Assembly (NCBI GenBank): GCA_001725415.1 | Contig: MEGH01000016.1 | Span: forward strand, 111,743 to 175,742 | DNA: 64,000 bases | DNA from: Pseudonocardia sp. SCN 73-27 | GTDB taxonomy: Bacteria; Actinomycetota; Actinomycetes; Mycobacteriales; Pseudonocardiaceae | Reading direction: 5' to 3' | In this document: one piece after another, positions 48,715-59,492 of the stretch | Numbering within the stretch: position 1 is the stretch's first letter | How the letters are laid out: every line of letters starts with the position of its first letter | Notes under the pieces: model-generated | Database searches by the model: none | Told to the model about the DNA's origin: nothing | Seen by the model: only the letters and a program-made list of their open reading frames with translations | Position numbers and translations under genes: made by a program

Positions 48715-50148
48715 TCAGCCGGTCCTGACGTGCGCCCCGAGCTCGGCGAGGATGTCCTCGACCCGGGCCTTGGCGTCGCCGAAGAGCATCTGGGTGTTCT
48801 CCCGGAAGAACAGCGGGTTCTGGACGCCCGCGTAGCCGGTGGCCATCGACCGCTTGAACACGATCACGTCCTTGGCCTCCCACACCTTCAGCACCGGCAT
48901 GCCCGCGATCGGGCTGCCCGGGTCCTCCGACGCGGCCGGGTTGACCGTGTCGTTGGCCCCGATGACGAGGACGACGTCGGTCTCGGCGAGGTCGTCGTTG
49001 ATCTCGTCCATCTCCAGGACGATGTCGTAGGGGACCTGGGCCTCGGCCAGCAGCACGTTCATGTGCCCGGGCAGCCGGCCCGCGACCGGGTGCACACCGA
49101 AGCGGACCTCGACACCGGCCTCGCGCAGCTTGCGGGTCAGCTCCGCAACCGGGTACTGCGCCTGCGCGACGGCCATCCCGTAGCCGGGGGTGATCACCAC
49201 GGACGACGCGTTGCCCAGCAGCTCGGCCACACCCACGGCGTTGACCTCGCGGTGCTCGCCCTCGACCGCGGCCGCCGACGTGGCCGTGGCGCCGAAACCA
49301 CCGGCGATGACGGAGATGAACGACCGGTTCATCGCCTTGCACATGATGTAGGACAGGTACGCACCCGACGAGCCGACGAGCGCCCCGGTGATGATCAGCA
49401 GGTCGTTGCCCAGCAGGAAGCCCGACGCGGCCGCGGCCCAGCCGGAGTAGCTGTTGAGCATCGACACGACCACGGGCATGTCGCCGCCGCCGATCGAGGC
49501 CACCAGGTGGATGCCCAGCAGCAGCGCCAGCACCGTGAGCACGGCCAGGATCCACAGCTGCGGGCTGATCACGAACCACACCGTGAACGCCGCGAACACG
49601 ACCAGCGCGCCCAGGTTCAAGACGTTCTTGCCCGGCAGCATCAGCGGCGCCGACTTGATCTTCGCCGACAGCTTCAGGTACGCGATGATCGAGCCCGTGA
49701 ACGTGACCGCGCCGATGAACACGCCGATCGCGACCTCGGCGTGGTGGATCCCCAGCAGCGAGCCGGTCAGTTGCTCTGCCCCACCGGCACCGCCCTCGGC
49801 TGCTCCGCCTTCCACCTCGAGGTAGCCGTTCCAGCCGACCAGCACCGCGGCGAGACCGACGAAGCTGTGCATGAGCGCGATCAGCTCGGGCATGCCCGTC
49901 ATCTCCACGACCCGCGCCCGCCACAGCCCGATCGCCGCACCGATGACCAGCGCCACCAGCAGCAGCGCGATGCCCAGCCCCGACGCCGAGCCGAACGCGA
50001 CGATCGCGGTGGCCACCAGCGCGATCGTCATACCCGCGATACCGAACACGACACCGGAGCGCGACGTCTCGTGCCGCGACAGCCCGGCGAGGCTGACCAC
50101 GAACAGCAGGGCGGCGATCAAATACGCCGCCGTCGTCCACGTCTGCAT
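48715..50148 (-). CDS. pntB: NAD(P) transhydrogenase, beta subunit
   Basis: A 477-residue membrane subunit from ATG 50148. Nine or so helices are followed by the NADP-binding dIII domain: [60 protein letters not shown], and the terminal [19 protein letters not shown]. All match PntB. With PntA it couples proton entry to NADPH formation from NADH, which would supply the many NADPH- or flavin-dependent oxygenases here. Three bases separate it from pntA. Confidence 0.95.
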   Translation of the reverse strand: MQTWTTAAYLIAALLFVVSLAGLSRHETSRSGVVFGIAGMTIALVATAIVAFGSASGLGIALLLVALVIGAAIGLWRARVVEMTGMPELIALMHSFVGLAAVLVGWNGYLEVEGGAAEGGAGGAEQLTGSLLGIHHAEVAIGVFIGAVTFTGSIIAYLKLSAKIKSAPLMLPGKNVLNLGALVVFAAFTVWFVISPQLWILAVLTVLALLLGIHLVASIGGGDMPVVVSMLNSYSGWAAAASGFLLGNDLLIITGALVGSSGAYLSYIMCKAMNRSFISVIAGGFGATATSAAAVEGEHREVNAVGVAELLGNASSVVITPGYGMAVAQAQYPVAELTRKLREAGVEVRFGVHPVAGRLPGHMNVLLAEAQVPYDIVLEMDEINDDLAETDVVLVIGANDTVNPAASEDPGSPIAGMPVLKVWEAKDVIVFKRSMATGYAGVQNPLFFRENTQMLFGDAKARVEDILAELGAHVRTG

Positions 50149-50151
50149 GGT

Positions 50152-51747
50152 TCAGCTCCTCCCGGGGCTGCGCGAGAACATCGACAGCATGCGGCGGGTC
50201 ACCGCGAAGCCACCGACGATGTTGATGAACGCCAGCAGCGTCGCCGCCGCGGCCAGACCCAGCACCAGGCCGCTGCCACCGGTACCGATCTGCAGGATCG
50301 CGCCGACGACGATGATCCCGGAGATCGCGTTGGTCACCGACATCAGCGGCGTGTGCAGCGCGTGGTGCACGTTCCCGATCACGTAGAAGCCGATCACGAT
50401 GGCCAGCACGAACACCGTGAGGTGCCCGGCCAGCTCCGGCGGCGCGAACGCCGTGATCAGGAACAGCGCGACCGCACCGATGACCGACGGGAGCGCCTTC
50501 GCCAGCGGCGAACGCTCCTTCTCCGGGGCCTTCTCCACCGGCGCCGCCGCCTGCGGGGCCGCGGGCGCGGCGCTGACCGACACCGCGGGTGGCGGCCAGA
50601 GCACCTCGCCGGCGTGCGCGGTGGTCAGCCCCCGCACGACGGTGTCGTCGAGGTCGAGCGCAAGGCGCCCGTCCTTCTCCGGGGTCATCAGCTTCAGCAG
50701 GTTCAACACGTTGGTGCCGTAGAGCTGCGAGGCCTGCGCGGGCAGCCGGGCCGCGAGGTCGGTGTAGCCGATGATCGTCACACCGTGGTCGGTGGTGACG
50801 ACCTCCCCGGCGACCGAGCCCTCGACGTTGCCGCCCTGCGCGGCGGCCATGTCCACGATCACCGAACCCGGGCGCATCGACGCCACATCCGCCGCGGTGA
50901 TCAGCTTCGGCGCCGGACGGCCCGGGATCAGCGCGGTCGTGACGATGATGTCGACGTCGGCGGCCTGCTCGGAGTAGATCTCCGCCGCCCGCTTGTCGTA
51001 GGCCTCCGACGTGGCCTTGGCGTAGCCGTCGGTCGACGCCTCCTGCTCCACCTCGACCGCCAGGTACTCACCACCCAACGACTTGACCTGGTCGGCGACC
51101 TCGGCCCGCGGGTCGGTGGCCCGCACGACCGCGCCCAGGCTGTTGGCCGCCGCGATCGCCGCGAGCCCGGCCACACCGGCGCCCGCGACCAGCACCTTGG
51201 CCGGCGGGACCTTGCCCGCCGCGGTGACCTGCCCGGTGAAGAACCGCCCGAACGCGTGCGCCGCCTCGATCACCGCGCGGTAACCCGCGATGTTGGCCAT
51301 CGACGACAGCACGTCCATCGACTGGGCCCGCGAGATACGGGGCACCGCGTCCATCGACAGCGCAGTCACACCCTGCGCGGCCAGCGCGGCGGTGCGTTCC
51401 TCGGAGAACCGCGGCGCCAGCATCGCGATCAGCGCCGACCCGGACCGGAGCTTGCCGATCTCCTCGGGCCCGGGCGCATTGATCATCACCACGATGTCGG
51501 AGTCCCAGACCGGACCGTCGACCACCTCGGCACCCGCCTCGGCATACGCGGAGTCCTCGAACCCGGCCAACGCACCCGCACCGGACTGGACTGTCACGCC
51601 GTAGCCGAGCGCCACGACCTTGCCGACCGTCTCGGGGCTGAGCGCGACCCGGGTCTCGGACTTGGCGGACTCCGACGCGACCCCGATCCGCATCGGTACA
51701 GTAGCGGCGGGCGGTGGGGATTCGGCGTCCTCGGTGGTGTCGCGCAT
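50152..51747 (-). CDS. pntA: NAD(P) transhydrogenase, alpha subunit
   Basis: A 531-residue subunit. ATG 51747 has AGGAG eight bases before it; an internal ATG at 51693 (MRIGVASES) is the classical start position, so the first 18 residues may be an extension. The NAD-binding dI domain shows [40 protein letters not shown] and [20 protein letters not shown]; three C-terminal helices follow a Pro/Ala linker, so alpha-1 and alpha-2 are fused as in E. coli. First gene of the pntAB operon. Confidence 0.95.
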   Translation of the reverse strand: MRDTTEDAESPPPAATVPMRIGVASESAKSETRVALSPETVGKVVALGYGVTVQSGAGALAGFEDSAYAEAGAEVVDGPVWDSDIVVMINAPGPEEIGKLRSGSALIAMLAPRFSEERTAALAAQGVTALSMDAVPRISRAQSMDVLSSMANIAGYRAVIEAAHAFGRFFTGQVTAAGKVPPAKVLVAGAGVAGLAAIAAANSLGAVVRATDPRAEVADQVKSLGGEYLAVEVEQEASTDGYAKATSEAYDKRAAEIYSEQAADVDIIVTTALIPGRPAPKLITAADVASMRPGSVIVDMAAAQGGNVEGSVAGEVVTTDHGVTIIGYTDLAARLPAQASQLYGTNVLNLLKLMTPEKDGRLALDLDDTVVRGLTTAHAGEVLWPPPAVSVSAAPAAPQAAAPVEKAPEKERSPLAKALPSVIGAVALFLITAFAPPELAGHLTVFVLAIVIGFYVIGNVHHALHTPLMSVTNAISGIIVVGAILQIGTGGSGLVLGLAAAATLLAFINIVGGFAVTRRMLSMFSRSPGRS

Positions 51748-52047
51748 TCACTCTCCTATAAGTGGGCCGGCCCGCACGCATTGCGGCCCGTGGGCGTGGT
51801 CCGTCGCCGACGAAGGTCAGCTGCCGAGACGCATGGGCGATGGACCTCGCACCGTCGACGTCCTCGACGAGTCTGTTCCCGGCGTCACTGCCACGAGCAG
51901 ACTAATCGTTGCGGAGCCTCGAAAGGTCACGAGCCCGACGTGATGTCGGCGCGTCACCCCCGACGGCGGGAGGCGGTCGGCGCAGGTCGCCGACGGGCGT
52001 TGCGCGTGCCGGCTGCCCAGGCAGGACCCTGTCGCCGGGAGCTCGCG

Positions 52048-52305
52048 ATGGGTCGGGCGGAGGGCGCCGTGCAGAGCCACCGGGCCGAGCTGTGGAGCTG
52101 CGCGGCCACCGCGACCATGCACCTCGGGACCGCCGACGACGTCGTCGTCACCGCGCTGCCGACTCCGCACGTGTACGGCAACGTCGTGATCAACGGGACC
52201 TTCGGGGCCGGCGGCACCGTCGTGCTGATGGAGAGGTTCCGCCCCGGCGAGACGTTGCGGCTCATCGCCGAGCACCGGGCGACGCTGTTCGAGGGCGTGC
52301 CTGCC
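52048..52305 (+). pseudogene. Internal fragment of an AMP-dependent acyl-CoA ligase gene
   Basis: The frame from about 52060 reads GAVQSHRAELWSCAATATMH, DDVVVTALPTPHVYGNVVIN and GGTVVLMERFRPGETLRLIA up to LFEGVPA. This is the segment just after the phosphate loop (normally TSGTTGRPKGAVQSH) of acyl-CoA ligases. Both the N-terminal and the C-terminal parts of the gene are missing; flanks show no ligase-like sequence. It is a clear stump of about 85 codons. The preceding stretch 51748-52047 holds the pntA promoter area but no gene. Confidence 0.75.
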
Positions 52306-52351
52306 CGGGCACGCCGGAACCGGCGACCACAGCCCCCACCGCAGCGCGTCG

Positions 52352-53409
52352 TCACGGGTCGGCCGGCCGACGGCGCAGGCGCCGGCCGGTGGCCCGCGAC
52401 CACACCCGCTGGAACAGCACGACCGAGACGACCAGCGAGAGCACGACGACCACCAGGCTCACCCAGTGGAAGGCATCGAAGTTCTTCTGCGTGAAGTCCC
52501 ACACCGTCAGCCCGAACGTCGCCAGGCTCAGCATCGTCACCGCGAGCACGACACCGTTGAGGAACCGTCCCTGCCGGGTCGTGAGCGACGTCGCGGTGTG
52601 GGTGTAGACGTGCTCGCACGCGTCCAGGCCGGTGTGGAGCGACGACAGCTGGTCGGTGAGCCGCCAGACCTCGTTGACGCGGTTCCAGATCTCCTGGTCA
52701 CGGCCGGTGAGGTGCAGTGGGATCATCTCGATCCCGGCCCGGAACGTCTGCACCCGTTCGTAGACGGTGAGCAGGTGCGTCGAGCGTTCCTCGAGCTCGT
52801 GCAGGGACAGCTTCCGCGGGTTGCGGTCGAGCATCGCGGTGAGCTGGAAGTCGACGTCGAGGACGGCCGCCCAGATCGCGGTCTGGGCGGCGACCACCCG
52901 GGCCAGCGCGTCCCACGTGTCCGTCACCGACCGGTGCGTGACGACGCACGCCTCGACACCAGCCGGACCGACGCGCTCCCGGGCTCCGCGGTACCGACGA
53001 GCGCCTGCCCGTCCGGGGAGAGGGTGCGCCCGATCCGTTCCATCGCGTCGGTGTCGGTGCCGGGCGGTGCCTCGACGAGCAGCATCCGTTGTGCCCACAG
53101 CGGTTCCCCGACGCGGGAGGCGGTGATCCCCGTCGCGAGCGGCGCCGCACGGACCAGGAAGCTCTCCCGCGACCGCACCCGTGCGACCTCGTCGCGCAGC
53201 CCGTCCCAGTCGGTGGCCGCATCCGGCCGGTGGACGTCGACGAACGTGGCGTGACCGATCCCGAAGCTCCACATGTCGACGAGCCCGGCGCCGTCCCCGG
53301 GGACCCCGATGCGGGCGGCCCGGTGCGGGAGCCGGTCATGCAGGCGGGTACGCAGCGACTCCGAGTACGGCCACAGCCGCAGGTCGGCCAGCGGGGCGAC
53401 GTCGGGCAC
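52352..53409 (-). pseudogene. Membrane protein gene split by a frameshift
   Basis: From GTG 53409 the first frame reads VAPLADLRLWPYSESLRTRL, DMWSFGIGHATFVDVHRPD and MLLVEAPPGTDTDAMERIGR up to GSASVRL near 52970. The sequence then continues in the next frame as EACVVTHRSVTDTWDALARV, RKLSLHELEERSTHLLTVYE and a C-terminal pair of helices (NGVVLAVTMLSLATFGLTVW, HWVSLVVVVLSLVVSVVLF). Joined it would be about 350 residues with a cytosolic domain, a helical stalk and two C-terminal TM segments, vaguely CorA-like in layout. One indel near 52970 separates the parts. Upstream to 53522 another in-frame piece may mark a further shift. Confidence 0.55.
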
Positions 53410-53522
53410 CGGCTGCGGGTTCTCGGTCCGGCGGGGTCAGTCGACGACCGCCTGCCCCCCGGTCCGCGGTGTCGACGCGCTGCGTACCGTCCGCGGTCAC
53501 GACGTCGCCACGGTGGCGGGCG

Positions 53523-53828
53523 TCATTCGTGCTGTCCGGGATGCTTGCTGATCATCCGTCCCGCCCACAGCGACACGACGAGGAACACCATCCCGGTCAG
53601 TGTGAGCGTGAACGTGGCGGCCACGATCCCGACGACGAGGATGACGAGGCCGGCGACGAGTCCCACCCACACCATGCGTGGCGCCCCGCCTGCGCGCAGC
53701 GACGGGAACCGGTCGGTCCGGCCGACCGCGGCACCCCGGCGTCGGAGCCGGCGGACGAACTTCGGGTCCTCCGCGGCGAGGTGCCGCTCGATGGCTTCCA
53801 GCCTGCGACGATCTTCCCGGCTCATCAT
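53523..53828 (-). CDS. DUF3040 membrane protein
   Basis: A 101-residue protein from ATG 53828 (a second ATG follows at once). It has SREDRRRLEAIERHLAAEDP at the N-terminus, the hallmark of DUF3040, then a hydrophobic hairpin (VWVGLVAGLVILVVGIVAAT and TLTGMVFLVVSLWAGRMI). These small two-helix proteins are common in actinobacteria and of unknown role. It follows the small protein at 53848-54072 by 19 bases and may be the last gene of the LAL-regulator operon. Confidence 0.85.
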   Translation of the reverse strand: MMSREDRRRLEAIERHLAAEDPKFVRRLRRRGAAVGRTDRFPSLRAGGAPRMVWVGLVAGLVILVVGIVAATFTLTLTGMVFLVVSLWAGRMISKHPGQHE

Positions 53829-53847
53829 CGCGCCGGCCTCCCCTCGC

Positions 53848-54072
53848 TCAGGTGGCCCTACGGACCGACACGACCTCCAGACCCAACGACTGCATGCGCG
53901 ACAGCACGTCCTGGAGGCCACCGTCGTCGGCGACGTCACCGGAGATGATCGTCTCGGCGGGTACCTCGCGGACGTCCATCCCCGGGAATGCGGCGCGAGC
54001 CCGGTCCGACAGCCGTCCGATGACACGGAACTCGTAGTGGCCGTCCGGCGGGTCGTTGTGCCCGAGCTCCAT
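53848..54072 (-). CDS. Small protein of a LAL-linked family, copy 1
   Basis: A 74-residue protein from ATG 54072. It reads HYEFRVIGRLSDRARAAFPG, MDVREVPAETIISGDVADDG and MQSLGLEVVSVRRA. It aligns end to end with the 83-residue protein at 59960-60211 (YEFRV-GR, V-EVP--I--G, then a helix and GL--V). The strand-helix order suggests a ferredoxin-like or ACT-type fold, but no function is known. It lies 93 bases downstream of the LAL regulator 54166-56721 on the same strand. Confidence 0.7.
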   Translation of the reverse strand: MELGHNDPPDGHYEFRVIGRLSDRARAAFPGMDVREVPAETIISGDVADDGGLQDVLSRMQSLGLEVVSVRRAT

Positions 54073-54165
54073 TCGATCGGCCTCCCCGCCTCGCTGCTCG
54101 ATCCGCCTCCACGGTGGCGCGGCGGGCGCGCCGTCACGTCACCCGGAGGAGGTGAACAGGTCCCG

Positions 54166-56721
54166 TCAGGGAAGGAGGTCGAGATCGCGGGCCCGCAGGA
54201 CGGCGTCGCGCCGGTTCCCCACGCCGAGCTTGGTGTAGATCGACCGGATGTGCGTCTTGACGGTGTTGACCGACACCGTCAGCTCGTCGGCGATCTCGGC
54301 GGCGCTGAGCAGCGACGGGAGCAGCGCGAGGACGGCGAGCTCGCGTTCGCTCAGCGCGGTCCGGGGTCGTCCGTGCACGACGGCGCGGGCTGCGAGGAGC
54401 CGTTCGTGCCATCCCGGGTCGGCGACCTCGGCGCCGGCCGCCTCCACCATGTCCCCGAGCGGCCCGCCGGCCAGGACCAGCGACCCGACGACGTCGAGCT
54501 GCGAGGCGCTGCGCACCGCCTCGACCACCTCGGCGCGGGCGCGGGCGACCTCTCCGCCGCGCAACGTGCACTCGGCGACGACGAGGTGGGCGTCGGCCGG
54601 GGTGTGGGCGAGCAGCGGCGGCACGACCCGCGCGACGACGGACTCGGCCGCGGTCCGGGCGATGTCGTGGTTGCCGGACGCCTGCGCGGCCCGGGCCTCC
54701 ATGAGCAGGATCTCGGCGACGTCGCCGGTGCGTTCCTCGAGCCACTCGGTGGTGCGCCGGGCGCTCTCCACCCCGGCGTGGACCAGTTCGACGCGGTGTT
54801 CGAGGACCGCGAGGCCAGCGAGCACCACGGCGGGTGCCGAGAGCTCGAACAGGGCGGACCGGCACCGCGCCAGGCCGATGGCCGTCTCGCCGAGGTCACT
54901 GCAGGCGACGGTGTGGACGACACGCAGGACACGTTCGGGCTCGCCGTGGGCCTCCTCGGCGATGGCCGCGGCGGCCCGGTCGCGGGCGGCGACCAGGTCG
55001 CCGCCGAGGAGGTCGGCGTACGCGGTGGCGGCGATCGAGGTGGTGACCGACGCGATCGGGCGGCCCTGCATCGCCGCGACGGTGAGGGCGGAGCGGGCCG
55101 CGCCCGCCATGGCCCGGTAGTGCCCGGCGGCGAGCTCGACCACCGTCAGCAGGGTCCAGGCCCACTCCTCGAACCAGCTGAAGCCGTGCTCGCGCGCGCC
55201 GAGGACCAGCGCCTCCAGGTCCTGCCTGGCCCGGACGGCGTCGACAGCGGGGTCGGCGAGCTCGACCGTCGCGCGGGACAGGTCCGCCAGCATCGTCTGC
55301 TCGGGTGTCCCGGTCACCGGTACGCCCGGCCCGATCGTCGCGACCCCGGTGAGCAGCAGCTCGACGGACCCGCGCAGCTGGGCCAGCGCCGGCTCCGGGG
55401 CGGCGGGCCATGCCCGCCCGGCCTGTTCCAGCGCCGCGAGCGCGGCGCGGTCGGTCCCCGACCCGAGCCGGTACTCGAGGTAGGCCTCCAGCAGCAGCGC
55501 CCAGGGATCGTCGGGGCCGCCCGCGCCGCGGGCGCCGTCGAGCAGCCGGCGCAGCGCGGCGAACCCGCCGGTCGCGACGAGCCGCAGCCCCATCGCGGGC
55601 AGCAGGCTGCGCAGCAGTTCCGGGTCCTCGGCGCGTTCGGCGTGGCTGAGCGCGTGGACCGCGTCGCCCGCGGCGAGCCACCACCAGGCCGCGGTGACGT
55701 GCGAGCTGCGGTACTGCGCGGGCAGGTGCCGTTCCAGCTCGGCACCCAGGTAGGTCCGCAGGAGCGGGTGGATCCGGTAGGTCGTCGCGTCGAGGCGGTC
55801 GACGAGACCGGTGATCTTCGCCAGCTCGCCGAGGATGCGGTCGGCGTCGGGCTGCCCGGACAGCGCCGACGCCAGCCCCGTCGGCAGCAGGTCGCACACC
55901 GACTCGAGCTGCAGCAGCTCGCGCGACGACGTCGGGAGGCTCGCCATCACCTCGCCCGCGAGGTAGTCGGCCATCGAGTGCTCGCTGCCGGAGAACTGGT
56001 CGATGAAACCCTGGCGGTCGTCGGTGGACAGCAGGGCGATCGCGGCGAATCGCAGCCCCGCCGCCCAGCCGCCGGTCCGGGAGCGCAGCGCCGCGACCTG
56101 GCGCGGCGTGAGGTCCAGGCCGGACAGCTCCATCAGGGTCGCCGTCTCCGCCAGGCTGAAGCGCAGGTGCTCGGCCCGCAGCTCGTGCGTGCGGCCCTCC
56201 CGGCGCAGCCGCGGCAGCATCGGCGGGTCGTGCCTGCCGGCGAGGACGAGCTGCAGCCCGCGTGCCCTGCCACGGACGAGCCTTCCGAGCTCGCGCTGCG
56301 CGTCGGGGTCGGTGAGCTCGTGGACGTCGTCGAGCACCAGCCGGACCGGGGGCCGGACGTCATCGAGCGCCGCGAGCAACTCGTCGACGACGTCCGACCC
56401 GGGACGACCGCCGGCCGCACCGGCGAGGTGGCGCAGGAGGCGGTCGGGCGGCAGGCCCGGCACGCCGGCGAGCGCCGCCGTCACGGCCGAGCGGAAGCGG
56501 TCCGCGTCCATGGTCCGGTCGAGCGACACCCACGCCGCGCGCGGCTGCCTGCGGGCCTGGATCCACTGCGTGAGCAGGACCGTCTTGCCGTACCCGGGTG
56601 GCGCGACCACGACGACCAGCTGCCGCGGCCCGGCCTGGTCGAGCAGCTCGAGCAGGTGGGGCCGCGGCGCCGACATCGCCGGCAGCTCCGGCAGGGTGAT
56701 GGTGCTCCCCGGAATCTCCAT
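54166..56721 (-). CDS. LuxR/MalT-type (LAL) ATP-binding transcriptional regulator, copy 1
   Basis: An 851-residue regulator, ATG 56721 with GGGAGGG upstream. Walker A is VVVAPPGYGKTVLLTQW (residues 40-47), Walker B lies in RLVLDDVHELTD, followed by a winged-helix and a TPR-rich middle (residues about 330-760). The C-terminal LuxR HTH is LSERELAVLALLPSLLSAAE and SVNTVKTHIRSIYTKLGVGN. MalT-like regulators bind an inducer and ATP to activate transcription. It follows the second LAL gene by 51 bases and precedes a small protein gene. Target genes are unknown. Confidence 0.9.
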   Translation of the reverse strand: MEIPGSTITLPELPAMSAPRPHLLELLDQAGPRQLVVVVAPPGYGKTVLLTQWIQARRQPRAAWVSLDRTMDADRFRSAVTAALAGVPGLPPDRLLRHLAGAAGGRPGSDVVDELLAALDDVRPPVRLVLDDVHELTDPDAQRELGRLVRGRARGLQLVLAGRHDPPMLPRLRREGRTHELRAEHLRFSLAETATLMELSGLDLTPRQVAALRSRTGGWAAGLRFAAIALLSTDDRQGFIDQFSGSEHSMADYLAGEVMASLPTSSRELLQLESVCDLLPTGLASALSGQPDADRILGELAKITGLVDRLDATTYRIHPLLRTYLGAELERHLPAQYRSSHVTAAWWWLAAGDAVHALSHAERAEDPELLRSLLPAMGLRLVATGGFAALRRLLDGARGAGGPDDPWALLLEAYLEYRLGSGTDRAALAALEQAGRAWPAAPEPALAQLRGSVELLLTGVATIGPGVPVTGTPEQTMLADLSRATVELADPAVDAVRARQDLEALVLGAREHGFSWFEEWAWTLLTVVELAAGHYRAMAGAARSALTVAAMQGRPIASVTTSIAATAYADLLGGDLVAARDRAAAAIAEEAHGEPERVLRVVHTVACSDLGETAIGLARCRSALFELSAPAVVLAGLAVLEHRVELVHAGVESARRTTEWLEERTGDVAEILLMEARAAQASGNHDIARTAAESVVARVVPPLLAHTPADAHLVVAECTLRGGEVARARAEVVEAVRSASQLDVVGSLVLAGGPLGDMVEAAGAEVADPGWHERLLAARAVVHGRPRTALSERELAVLALLPSLLSAAEIADELTVSVNTVKTHIRSIYTKLGVGNRRDAVLRARDLDLLP

Positions 56722-56772
56722 CGCCGCCCTCCCCGCAGCCTCGGATGGTCGCCGCGACCTCGACGGCGGGCG

Positions 56773-59415
56773 TCATGCGCGGCGGGTGAGGCGTGTGTCC
56801 CGGGCGCGATGGCCGTGCAACGGCGACGGTGTGCGACGCAGCAGCCCACGTTCGTGCGCGGCCAGTACCGCCCTCCGGCGGGAGGACGCGCCGAGCTTGT
56901 CGTAGATCGACCGGACGTGGCTCTTGACGGTGTTGACCGACACCTCGAGCTCGGCTGCGATCTCGTCGAGGTTCAGCAGCGACGGAAGCAGCGCGAGGAC
57001 GTCCTGCTCACGGTCGGTGAGCGTCGTCGCGACGGGCTTGGCGCCGCCGCGGGGCACCGCGAGCACACAGGCCGCGAACCGGGCCCGTACGCCCTCCCCC
57101 ATCAGCTCGTCGACGAGCAGCGCACGTACCGACGACGACGTGACGACGAACGGGCGTACCAGGTCCATCGTCGCGGCGTGGTCGAGCGCGTCGCGCACGG
57201 CGGACCGGGCGGCGGGGCGGTCGCCGCGGCGCACGGCGACGTTCGCGAGGACGAGCGTCGCCTCCACCAGCGTGGACGGCCGCGCCCGGGGCACGCCCGG
57301 TTGGAGCAGCTCCTCGATGCAGTGCTGCGCGTCACGGTGGTTCCCGGCGGCGCACTCGGCCCAGGCCCGCATCAGCAGCCGTTCGCCCTCCGCGACCACC
57401 AGCCCGTCGATGCGGCTCTCCGCCGTGGCGGCCGCGCGGGTGTAGCCCATCTCGAGCGCGGTGTGGTTCTCGATGAGCGCCGCCGCGGTGGCGAGGGCGG
57501 GCGGGACCTCGTGCCCGGCGCCGTCGGAGCGGGCCTGCTGCAGTGCGAGCAGACCCGCGGCGCGCTCCCCGGTGTCGAACAGCGCCGCGCCGCGTGACAC
57601 CCCGAGGGCGAGGCGCAGCACGGGGTCGCGGTCGGCGGACTCGCAGGTCTCGACCGCGTCGAGGATGGTGAGCGCGGCGTCGGAGCGGCCCCGTTCGACC
57701 GCGGTCAGCGCGGCCACGGCCGTGGCGCTGACGGTGAGGCCGGAGCCGGCCCAGCCGCCGTCGGCGACGGCCCGCAGCGCCGCGTCCGACGTGGCCGCGG
57801 CCTCGCGCAGGTCGCCGACCGCCCATGCCGCCTCGCTGAGCAGCAGCAGGCACTGGGCCTCCAGCAGGGACAGGTGCCAGCGCCGGGCGGTGTCCAGTGC
57901 GGTGGCCAGGTCGGAGCGCCCCTCGTCGAAGGTGCCGGTGAGGCACTCGACAGCGCCGCGCCCGGCGAGGGCCAGGGCCGCGAGGGACGGGTCGTCGGGC
58001 AGCGGCTCCGGCGCGGCGGGCACGGAGCGGGCCACGCCCGCGAGCCGCGCGGTCGCGGTCAGCAGCACCGCCAGGTCGGAGCCGGCTTCGGGGTGGCCCT
58101 CGCGGCGGGCCCGCCGGACGTCGGCGGCCACCGCCTCGCGGTCGCCGCGCACGAGGTTGTCCTGGGCCGACAGCGCGGCGGCCCACGTCCGCGACACGGT
58201 CGTCGTGCCCGACAGCCGCAGCGCGTCGCGCAGCACGGCCCGGTCGCCGATCGCGACGAGCCGGGCGCCGCGGCGCACGAGCATCCCGCCTGCGAACGCC
58301 GGGTCCCCGGCACGGCTGACGTGGTGCATGGCCTCGGCCGGCCTGCCGTGGCTGTCCCACCAGAGGGCGGCCCGGCGGTGCAGGGCCGCCACCGCGCCGC
58401 CGGACCGGCGGCGGAGGTCGGCCTCCAAGTAGGAACGCAGCAGCTCCTGGACGCGGAAGTCGGCGCGGTCGGGCGCGACGCTGATCAGCCCGATCTCCCG
58501 ACCCAGCTCGTCCAGGACGTCCGCGGCGTCCTCGCGGTCACAGAGCTCGACGGCGAGCGCCGCCGGGACCGGGTCGGCGATGCTGACGCGGCGCAGCACC
58601 TCGCGCCGATCCTCGTCGATCCCGGCGAGCACCTCCCCCACGAGGTAGTCGGCGACGGAGTGGTCGTCGCCGGAGAAGTCGGCCAGGAAGCGGTCGGGGT
58701 CGCGGACCTGGCGTAGCGAGCACGCCGCCAGCCGCAGTCCGGCGGCCCAGCCGCCGGTGCGCTCGTGCAGCGTCGCCGCCTGCCTGCGTGTCGGGTCCAG
58801 CCCGTTGCGGCGCAGGATCTGCACGGTCTCTCGTTCGGTGAACCGCAGCCGGTCGGTCCGCAGCTCGCAGAGCTCGCCCGACAGTCGCATCCGGGCCAGT
58901 GACAGCGGCGGGTCGAGGCGGCTGACCAGCACCAGCTGGACCGCCGGTCCGTGGTCACGCACGAGCAGCCGCAGGTGCTCGGCGGTCTCCCGGCCGCGCA
59001 GGTGGTGGGCGTCGTCGAGGATCAGCCGGATCGGGCCGGGCAGGGCCTCGAAGGTGGCGGCCACGTCGTCGGGCAGCCGGGACGGGCCGCCGGGCGTCCC
59101 GGGTCCGGGCGCCGTGGTGCGGCGCGGGCGGGTCGGCGCGACGATCCCCGTTGCCCGCAGCGCGCCCAGCACCGCGGCCCACAGCGCCGGGGGGTCGTCG
59201 TGCTCCGCGGTCAGCGACAGCCAGACGAACGGGGTTCCGGAGTCGCGCCGGACCCATTCGGCGACCGCGACGGTCTTGCCGAAACCCGGTGGCGCACAGA
59301 CCAGTGTGAGGGCCCGTCGGGCGCCGCTGTCGAGCTCGTCCCGCAGGTCCGGCCGCGACACGAGATCTCGCGGCAACGCCGGCGGGGACAGGGTGGACGG
59401 ATACGCGTCACGCAC
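56773..59415 (-). CDS. LuxR/MalT-type (LAL) ATP-binding transcriptional regulator, copy 2
   Basis: An 880-residue regulator. GTG 59415 has GAGGAGG six bases upstream and is preferred over ATG 59442. Walker A is CAPPGFGKTVAVAEW (residues 41-48), Walker B LILDDAHHLRGRE. The C-terminal HTH is LTDREQDVLALLPSLLNLDE and SVNTVKSHVRSIYDKLGASS. The whole layout parallels the first LAL protein, so the two are probably duplicates. It is divergent from the small-protein gene at 59960, with a 22-base palindrome in the spacer. Confidence 0.9.
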   Translation of the reverse strand: MRDAYPSTLSPPALPRDLVSRPDLRDELDSGARRALTLVCAPPGFGKTVAVAEWVRRDSGTPFVWLSLTAEHDDPPALWAAVLGALRATGIVAPTRPRRTTAPGPGTPGGPSRLPDDVAATFEALPGPIRLILDDAHHLRGRETAEHLRLLVRDHGPAVQLVLVSRLDPPLSLARMRLSGELCELRTDRLRFTERETVQILRRNGLDPTRRQAATLHERTGGWAAGLRLAACSLRQVRDPDRFLADFSGDDHSVADYLVGEVLAGIDEDRREVLRRVSIADPVPAALAVELCDREDAADVLDELGREIGLISVAPDRADFRVQELLRSYLEADLRRRSGGAVAALHRRAALWWDSHGRPAEAMHHVSRAGDPAFAGGMLVRRGARLVAIGDRAVLRDALRLSGTTTVSRTWAAALSAQDNLVRGDREAVAADVRRARREGHPEAGSDLAVLLTATARLAGVARSVPAAPEPLPDDPSLAALALAGRGAVECLTGTFDEGRSDLATALDTARRWHLSLLEAQCLLLLSEAAWAVGDLREAAATSDAALRAVADGGWAGSGLTVSATAVAALTAVERGRSDAALTILDAVETCESADRDPVLRLALGVSRGAALFDTGERAAGLLALQQARSDGAGHEVPPALATAAALIENHTALEMGYTRAAATAESRIDGLVVAEGERLLMRAWAECAAGNHRDAQHCIEELLQPGVPRARPSTLVEATLVLANVAVRRGDRPAARSAVRDALDHAATMDLVRPFVVTSSSVRALLVDELMGEGVRARFAACVLAVPRGGAKPVATTLTDREQDVLALLPSLLNLDEIAAELEVSVNTVKSHVRSIYDKLGASSRRRAVLAAHERGLLRRTPSPLHGHRARDTRLTRRA

Positions 59416-59492
59416 GGCCCACCTCCTCGGCAGGCGGCACATGGTGCCGGTACCACAAGTCGGGCTGCACCGACCGTTGTGCGGATCGGGAT

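Noticed and set aside
48709-52494. Open frame of 1261 codons on the plus strand
   Set aside because: Antisense to pntAB; Arg/His/Asp-rich shadow. Only its last part (52048-52305) carries real homology and is reported as a ligase stump.
53089-57597. Open frame of 1502 codons on the plus strand
   Set aside because: Runs antisense through a membrane protein, a small gene and both LAL regulators. No domain is recognisable and it has no ribosome site.
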